DNA from: Tillus elongatus
Lineage: Eukaryota > Arthropoda > Insecta > Coleoptera > Cleridae
Direction of reading: 5' to 3'
Length of the DNA: 64,000 nucleotides
Assembly: GCA_964006375.1 (NCBI GenBank)
Contig: OZ023267.1
Coordinates: forward strand, 17,810,971-17,874,970
The translations under genes and the position numbers were made by a program. Shown here piece by piece: positions 59,388-64,000 of this stretch. Under the pieces are notes generated by a model. It was given only the letters and a program-made list of their open reading frames with translations. It was not told where the DNA came from and ran no database searches. Numbering within the stretch: the first letter of the stretch is position 1; every line of letters begins with the position of its first letter.

Positions 59388-59700
59388 TGGACGCAGCAAG
59401 TGCGTTATGGTAGCGAATTTCGATTAAATGCTTCATATTTGAAAAGCTCAATTTGCTATTAACCTCTAAGGTTGACCAAGAAACGGATTTTTTTGGGGTA
59501 CACTTTAAGTTTAGTTTCGGAAATTTTTGTACGTTTTCAAACAATAAAGTTATTTTGATGAAACATGGCACATTGTTTTTACTATATATGTTATACTGGT
59601 AATCAAATTTGATGCCTGCTTTCTGAAAAAAAAACACACATACTTGCTATTAAAAACATTTTTATGAAAATTCACTATCATAACGCACTTGCTGCGTCCC
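59388..59700. repeat. GGACGCAGCAAG-type MITE, complete
   Basis: Left terminus GGACGCAGCAAGTGCGTTAT and right terminus ATCATAACGCACTTGCTGCG...CCC, inverse over 33 bp with two or three mismatches; 313 bp. The interior is nearly identical to 47458-47765. Confidence 0.8.
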
Positions 59701-60256
59701 GTAGTTTTTATTAGTTAGCAATGGCTTAATTGCAGTATAGGTAATCGTAAAATAGTGTGATAAAATTACAATCCGCCTTCGTCAATTCGACACTGATAAA
59801 ACTTTATTACTTAACGGTGTTTATACTAATATAATGAGAGGATTAGATACAATCCCACTAAAACTAGTTAAATTAGGAATGAGATTGTCTTATGCTTCAA
59901 CAAAAACTCTGTATATCTATGGTTATGCATAATTTTCCGCTATTACATTACTTGTTTAAATGTACCTCTATATACATAATTATACATGGTGTTTTCTAAT
60001 TGAATGTCACTATTTTAGGGGGTGATTTTTGGGTCCATTTTAAGAAGAAAACTTCCTACGAACGTATGTCATATACGTCTTAACTTTTGAGATACAAAGT
60101 GGTAAAGTTTTTAAAAATAAGTAATTTTTTAATAATATCTGTAATACCACTCTAGATATTTTAATGAAATTTCGTATACATGTACTACGCATCAAGAGGC
60201 AACTTTTCATGTGCCACATTTCTTTTTATTTCCACCAGTGACGTTTGTGCGGAATC
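59701..60256. other. Left part of a DUF4817-type transposon (probable)
   Basis: Near 59985 the phrase ACATGGTGTTTTCTAATTGA looks like a Tc1/mariner-type end, and the sequence up to 60256 joins, after removing the LTR element, to 63573 onward where a DUF4817 transposase begins (63905). No coding region in this part. Confidence 0.5.
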
Positions 60257-60598
60257 TGTCGGTTCCCGCCAGAATTGTATATAATATTTTTAGTTTGTAG
60301 TTACTAGATAATTTAACCAGAGGCACCCCAGTCGTATATAACTACCAATATTGTACTAAAAATACCCTAAATTGTCTAACGGTGGCACCCCTGAGATTAA
60401 ATTGTAACCGAAAGATGTGAGGGATTGTCTCTGCCTATTTGTATGTCGATCTCGAAGCGACCAGACCTTTCCGTCGGTCCATTGTATAGTCTCCTTTGTG
60501 TATATTATAAAGATAGTATTGTTAAGTTTAACTTTCTCTGTTTTGAACTTCAACTAACCACCATTAAAATACAGTCCACTAGTAAACAATAATAAACA
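60257..60598 (+). repeat. BEL/Pao 5' LTR
   Basis: 342 bp, TGTCGGTTCCCGCCAGAATT ... ATAATAAACA (TG...CA). Contains TATATAA-like text and an AATAAAGATAG-like stretch (ATTATAAAGATAG). The open minus frame inside is incidental. Confidence 0.92.
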
Positions 60599-61061
60599 TT
60601 TTGGTCAATTAGAACCGGATTAGTTAGTTTTTCGACAGTCTAGTTATCAAGTTAACGTTTTGTAACACGTGATAGTACGCGGGGTGTAGTTATCAACTTC
60701 AACTCTTTGTAATCACGTGGTGCCACGAGGAGAATATAATGATCAACAATTAGCAACGCAATCAACAGCAATAAAACATTAGGTAAGTGGTTTCTCCATA
60801 TTCCTGTTTAACATAAATTATCCCAGTTATTATTTTAACCCATTTGTGAGTTTCTCGACAATACTTGCGTTAATAGCTAACATAATTCAAACTTGTCGTC
60901 TGAGGAAATAGCCTCGTTAACATAATTTAGCGCTAAAGTAGTTATTTTGCAAAATCAATTAGGAAAGATAATATCATTCGTAACTAATTTCGATAGAAAC
61001 GAGAGCGATATTTCCACAAAACAGTGAGTTATCCTCAAATAAAACAAGGACTGTTTGCAAT

Positions 61062-61650
61062 CTTTCTGTCTCGTTACCGCCACTAGATCAAACTATCAAA
61101 CAATTCTGGGAAGTAGAAAATATACCTACTAGTCTACCTAGAACATCGGACGATATTTTATGTGACAAATTCTACAGTAATACTGTTCGAAGAAATCCTG
61201 ATGGTCGCTTCGTAGTAACGCTTCCCTTCAATGAACATAAAGCGAAATTAGGTGACTCCAAATCATTAGCATTAAAGCGTTTTTATCCAATGGAAACCAA
61301 ATTGGAAGGGAATCCGTAAGTCAGGTTAGAATGTTGTAATTTCCTAAAAGAATATTTGAACTTACGCCACATGGAATTAATAAGTAATTCCATAACATGT
61401 AACGGTAATGAATTTTACTATCTGCCTTATCATGACATCTGTAAGAAATCAATCACAACACAAACTCGCATTGTTTTAGATGCGAGCGCGAAATCATCGA
61501 CAGGTGTAGGCCTTAACGATACATTAATGCCAGGTCCTAATTTACAGCAAGATTTATTTTCCATTTCGTGTAGATTTCGCACCCATAAATATGTAATAAG
61601 TGCAGATATAGCCAAGATGTATAGACAGATAAGAACCTGTGTATATCATT
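61062..61650 (+). pseudogene. BEL/Pao reverse-transcriptase N-terminal fragment
   Basis: Reads IKQFWEVENIPTSLPRTSDD, RRNPDGRFVVTLPFNEHKAK, then, after a shift near 61318, NLRHMELISNSITCNGNEFY and YLPYHDICKKSITTQTRIVL. DASAKSSTGVGLNDTLMPGP and SADIAKMYRQI follow, where the first catalytic Asp lies (about 61605). The frame runs straight into unrelated downstream pol sequence (about 61650), so the finger/palm part with the YxDD motif is deleted. Confidence 0.85.
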
Positions 61651-61679
61651 CACAAGCTAATAATACTTACATATCTAGA

Positions 61680-63166
61680 GCAATTGTGGTAAGATATTCA
61701 ACTTTTAACAAATTAGTTCAAGTTGTGGCCTCTGTGTTTCGCTTTATTTACAACATAGAATTCTTGAAACAAACAAAAACGGGATCCTTAACAATAGTGA
61801 AATTGGATGAGTCGACGTTACATATTTTAAAATCGTTACAATCAGACGCTTTCGCAGTCGAGTACAAACAGTTGACTCACCACAATAATGATGGGAATAC
61901 CAGTACGCTGAAAGCGCTTTATCCGTTTATCAACGAAAGGGGCATAATTAGAGTCGGAGGACGTATTCAGCATTCCGATTTAAGTTATGATGCAAAGTTT
62001 CCAATTGTACTCCCTAAAAATAATCATTTAACAGAATTAATAATTCGTTACTACCATGCATGTAATTACATGCAAGAACTCAAGGTACGCTTGCTGCGGT
62101 TCGCCAAAAGTTCTGGATAATCTCTGGGCGCAGCGCGGTTAGGAGGGTTATTCAACAGTGTATGATCTGCATTAAAAATCAGCCGAAAGTTTATCATCAT
62201 ATAATGGGTAACTTACCAAGAGATAGATTGCAACCATGTAGACCTTTCTTGAAAGTGGGCATTGATTACGCGGGACCAATTTACATAAAATCAACCCTAC
62301 AAAATAGGTCAAAAATTAACATTAAGGCTTATATATGTGTATTTGTTTGTTTGAGCACGAAAGCCGTTCATTTAGAACTAGTGACTAGTTTGTCCACGGA
62401 ATCGTTTCTGGATATGTTAAGGCGTTTTGTATCGCGCCGAGGAATTGTAAGCGATATTTATTCAGACAACGCTTCTAATTTTAAGGGGGCTTATCGCGAA
62501 TTAAGGGAATTTTACCAGTTATTTCAGTCGAACGAATTTAAACTCAATGTTGTAACCAGACTACAAGACAGAATTGATTGGCATTTTATACCACCCCAAA
62601 GTCCTCATTTTGGAGGATTATGGGAAGCTACAGTTAAGAGTGTAAAATATCATCTTAAGCGCGTAATTGGCGAAACAGTTTTGAATTATGAAAGTCTATA
62701 CATACTTTTAACCATGATTAAAGGAGTCCTCAACTCACGTCCTTTATTACCCTTATTCGAAGATCCCAAAGACCTAGAAACCTTGACCCCGTCTCATTTC
62801 CTAATTGGAGAACCACTGACTGCGATACCAGGACACAACATCAAAGACATCCAATGTAGCCCATTAAGACAATTCCAGCACCTTGAGCGAATGAGGCAAC
62901 ATTTTTGGAAGCGCTTCTCTCTCGAATATTTAACCCAGCTGCAACAACGCTCAAAATGGCAATACCCTAATGCCAACATCAAACTAAATAGCTTAGTTCT
63001 ACGTAGGGACAAAAACCTACCTCCCTTACAATGGATGAAGGGACGCATCGTAGAGCTGCCTCCAGGAAGTAATGGTGTAGTGCGCGTTGTTTCCGTGGTG
63101 TTGGCCAACGGTAATGTGATGAAAAGAGCGGTTTCAAGGGTTTGCCCATTACCAATGACTGAATAA
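61680..63166 (+). pseudogene. BEL/Pao integrase with zinc-site remnant and C-terminal DUF5641-like tail
   Basis: 61880-62120 carries LKALYPFINERGIIRVGGRI, IVLPKNNHLTELIIRYYHAC, the integrase N-terminal (H17-type) region. A frame change near 62119-62160 leads to CMICIKNQPKV, then the rve core: VGIDYAGPIYIK (first Asp), VCLSTKAVHLELVTSLSTES, IYSDNASNFKGA (second Asp), PPQSPHFGGLWEATVKSVKY (Glu), then LTPSHFLIGEPLTAIPGHNI and QWMKGRIVELPPGSNGVVRV. Stop at 63164-63166. The catalytic triad appears complete from 62162 onward; only the joining frameshift breaks it. Confidence 0.88.
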
Positions 63167-63230
63167 TTTATATTACTGTTTTTGTATTTAAGTTACTTTG
63201 GACCCTTGGGTGGTCCAAGGCGGGCGGCTA

Positions 63231-63572
63231 TGTCGGTTCCCGCCAGAATTGTATATAATATTTTTAGTTTGTAGTTACTAGATAATTTAATCAGAGGCAC
63301 CTCAGTCGTATATAACAACCAATATTGTACTAAAAATACCCTAAATTGTATAACGGTGGCACCCCTGAGATTAAATTGTAACCGAAAGATGTGAGGGGTT
63401 GTCTCTGCCTATTTGTATGTCGATCTCGAAGCGACCAGACCTTTCCGTCGGTCCATTGTATAGTCTCCTTTGTGTATATAATAAAGATAGTATTGTTAAG
63501 TTTAACTTTTTCTGTTTTGAACTTCAACTAACCACCATTAAAATACAGTCCACTAGTAAACCATAATCAACA
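63231..63572 (+). repeat. BEL/Pao 3' LTR
   Basis: 342-bp direct repeat of 60257-60598 with about nine substitutions. Confidence 0.92.
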
Positions 63573-63904
63573 GAATCTTACCTGCATATTTTGGCAGACA
63601 TTGATGGTACTGTTATCTCGTAAAATAAAAACTATATTTGAAATCTCCATTTATTTCTAAGCAAATTTGCTTACTTGGTTTTTTTCAGTCCGATGCATGG
63701 TATTTGCTTAAAACATAAAATCAATTTCTTCTTATGGTCATAACAATATCCATAATTTGACAATAGCACAGTGTAAAGAAATAGTAGGCTATGTGTAAGA
63801 ATGATTAATTCTGTTGTCATTTACTTTGACAGTTCTGTTTTAAATTCAACTCTTCGCGTCTTTGGTGTTTAAAATATCTGAACAGTGTGTTATTTTGAAA
63901 AGAA
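63573..63904. other. Right flank of the BEL/Pao site, host transposon 5' region
   Basis: Continues the sequence left of 60252 once the LTR element is removed; no coding region until 63905. Confidence 0.5.
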
Positions 63905-64000
63905 ATGGTTGAATTTACTAATGAGGAGATGGCAGACATGCATTACATGTACGGTTTGGCTGATGGCAGATCACCGAAAGCTATGCGATTTTATCAAGAG
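63905..64000 (+). CDS. DUF4817-type transposase, N-terminus, runs off window
   Basis: Starts MVEFTNEEMADMHYMYGLAD and continues RSPKAMRFYQE to the window end. This is the characteristic beginning of DUF4817-domain Tc1/mariner transposases (T-x-E-E-x-A-D-M-H-x-x-Y-G, then Y-Q-E). Completeness cannot be judged. Confidence 0.75.
   Translation, partial: MVEFTNEEMADMHYMYGLADGRSPKAMRFYQE

Larger units (their letters stand above)
57190..59700 (+). repeat. Composite TA-core/MITE repeat, copy 3, split by a transposon
   Basis: Left part 57190-57527 (AGTGAATTTTCTTTAAAAAA, GAGGAGATCCCGACTTTTGA, ATCTCCGGAATTAACAAAGT, TTTTCCTCAAAACGTCAAAG) and right part 58927-59700 (AACATTTAGGCAAAGAACTT, TTTACAAACCCTGAAGTCTT, MITE 59389-59700) are continuous in copy 1. 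The 1.4 kb between them is an insertion. This copy has no TA tract. Confidence 0.85.
60257..63572 (+). mobile_element. BEL/Pao LTR retrotransposon, internally deleted
   Basis: 3,316 bp with 342-bp LTRs (60257-60598 and 63231-63572) and a perfect 5-bp target duplication GAATC (60252-60256 and 63573-63577). LTRs differ at about nine positions. A purine-rich tract AAGGCGGGCGGCTA precedes the 3' LTR. The body keeps the start of RT and the integrase plus its C-terminal DUF5641-like tail. Gag, protease, the RT catalytic core and RNase H are lost. LTR divergence suggests a moderately recent insertion. Confidence 0.92.

Noticed and set aside
60356..60553. 65-codon minus frame repeated at 63330-63527
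   Set aside because: Both copies lie wholly within the LTRs and have no domain; repetition is due to the LTR pair.

Overview
The window is AT-rich eukaryotic DNA made almost entirely of transposable elements (TEs). It looks like arthropod, most probably insect, intergenic sequence. The supporting signs are piggyBac relatives, Tc1/mariner-type transposases with a DUF4817-like N-terminal HTH, pogo/Tigger elements, BEL/Pao and Ty3/gypsy LTR elements, a jockey-type LINE, tRNA-derived SINEs, THAP-domain genes and long (TA)n tracts. A beetle is possible but not established. Family names were recognised by eye; no database search was run. I see no operons, CRISPR, stand-alone tRNA/rRNA genes or any certain single-copy host gene.

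Layout. 1-1045: a 218-bp satellite and a GC-rich minisatellite. 1.1-2.5 kb: LINE and piggyBac relics. 3.2-5.9 kb: a pogo-like transposon with an uninterrupted 619-codon DDE+PHD gene and iterated subterminal motifs. 6.6-10.6 kb: MITEs and a decayed pogo relative. 14-17 kb: a SINE, a tandem repeat and an internally deleted LTR element with target duplication ATAAT. 17.7-25 kb: transposase relics, a foldback element, a hAT MITE and a 1.28-kb inverted-repeat element. 27.5-28.9 kb: two divergent halves of a Tc1-like transposase. 29.3-35.4 kb: one piggyBac copy broken by three later insertions (jockey LINE, intact Tigger, perfect palindrome), each with its own target duplication. 36-37.7 kb: a second jockey copy. 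38.7-39.7 kb: a frameshifted RRM/RGG pseudogene. 40-59.7 kb: TA-core repeats, MITEs, a second SINE family, THAP-bearing elements and three clusters of a short repeat with hammerhead-ribozyme motifs. 60.3-63.6 kb: a BEL/Pao element with 342-bp LTRs and TSD GAATC. 63.9 kb: start of another DUF4817 transposase running off the end.

The most interesting items are: (1) a short retroelement-like family (40.3, 49.7 and 54.9 kb) in tandem and inverted arrangement with 12-13-bp target duplications, carrying a drawable hammerhead ribozyme (CUGANGA, stem II, GAAA, two-base-pair stem III, GUC cleavage triplet, extended stem I); (2) a perfect 89-bp-arm palindrome at 34.9-35.1 kb with a 12-bp duplication and a related hammerhead-like core; (3) a TIR element at 57.5-58.9 kb with a spliced THAP gene convergent with a fragment resembling the N-terminal part of insect SWIM/YqaJ-type proteins; (4) (TA)n tracts that sit repeatedly inside one palindromic repeat family.
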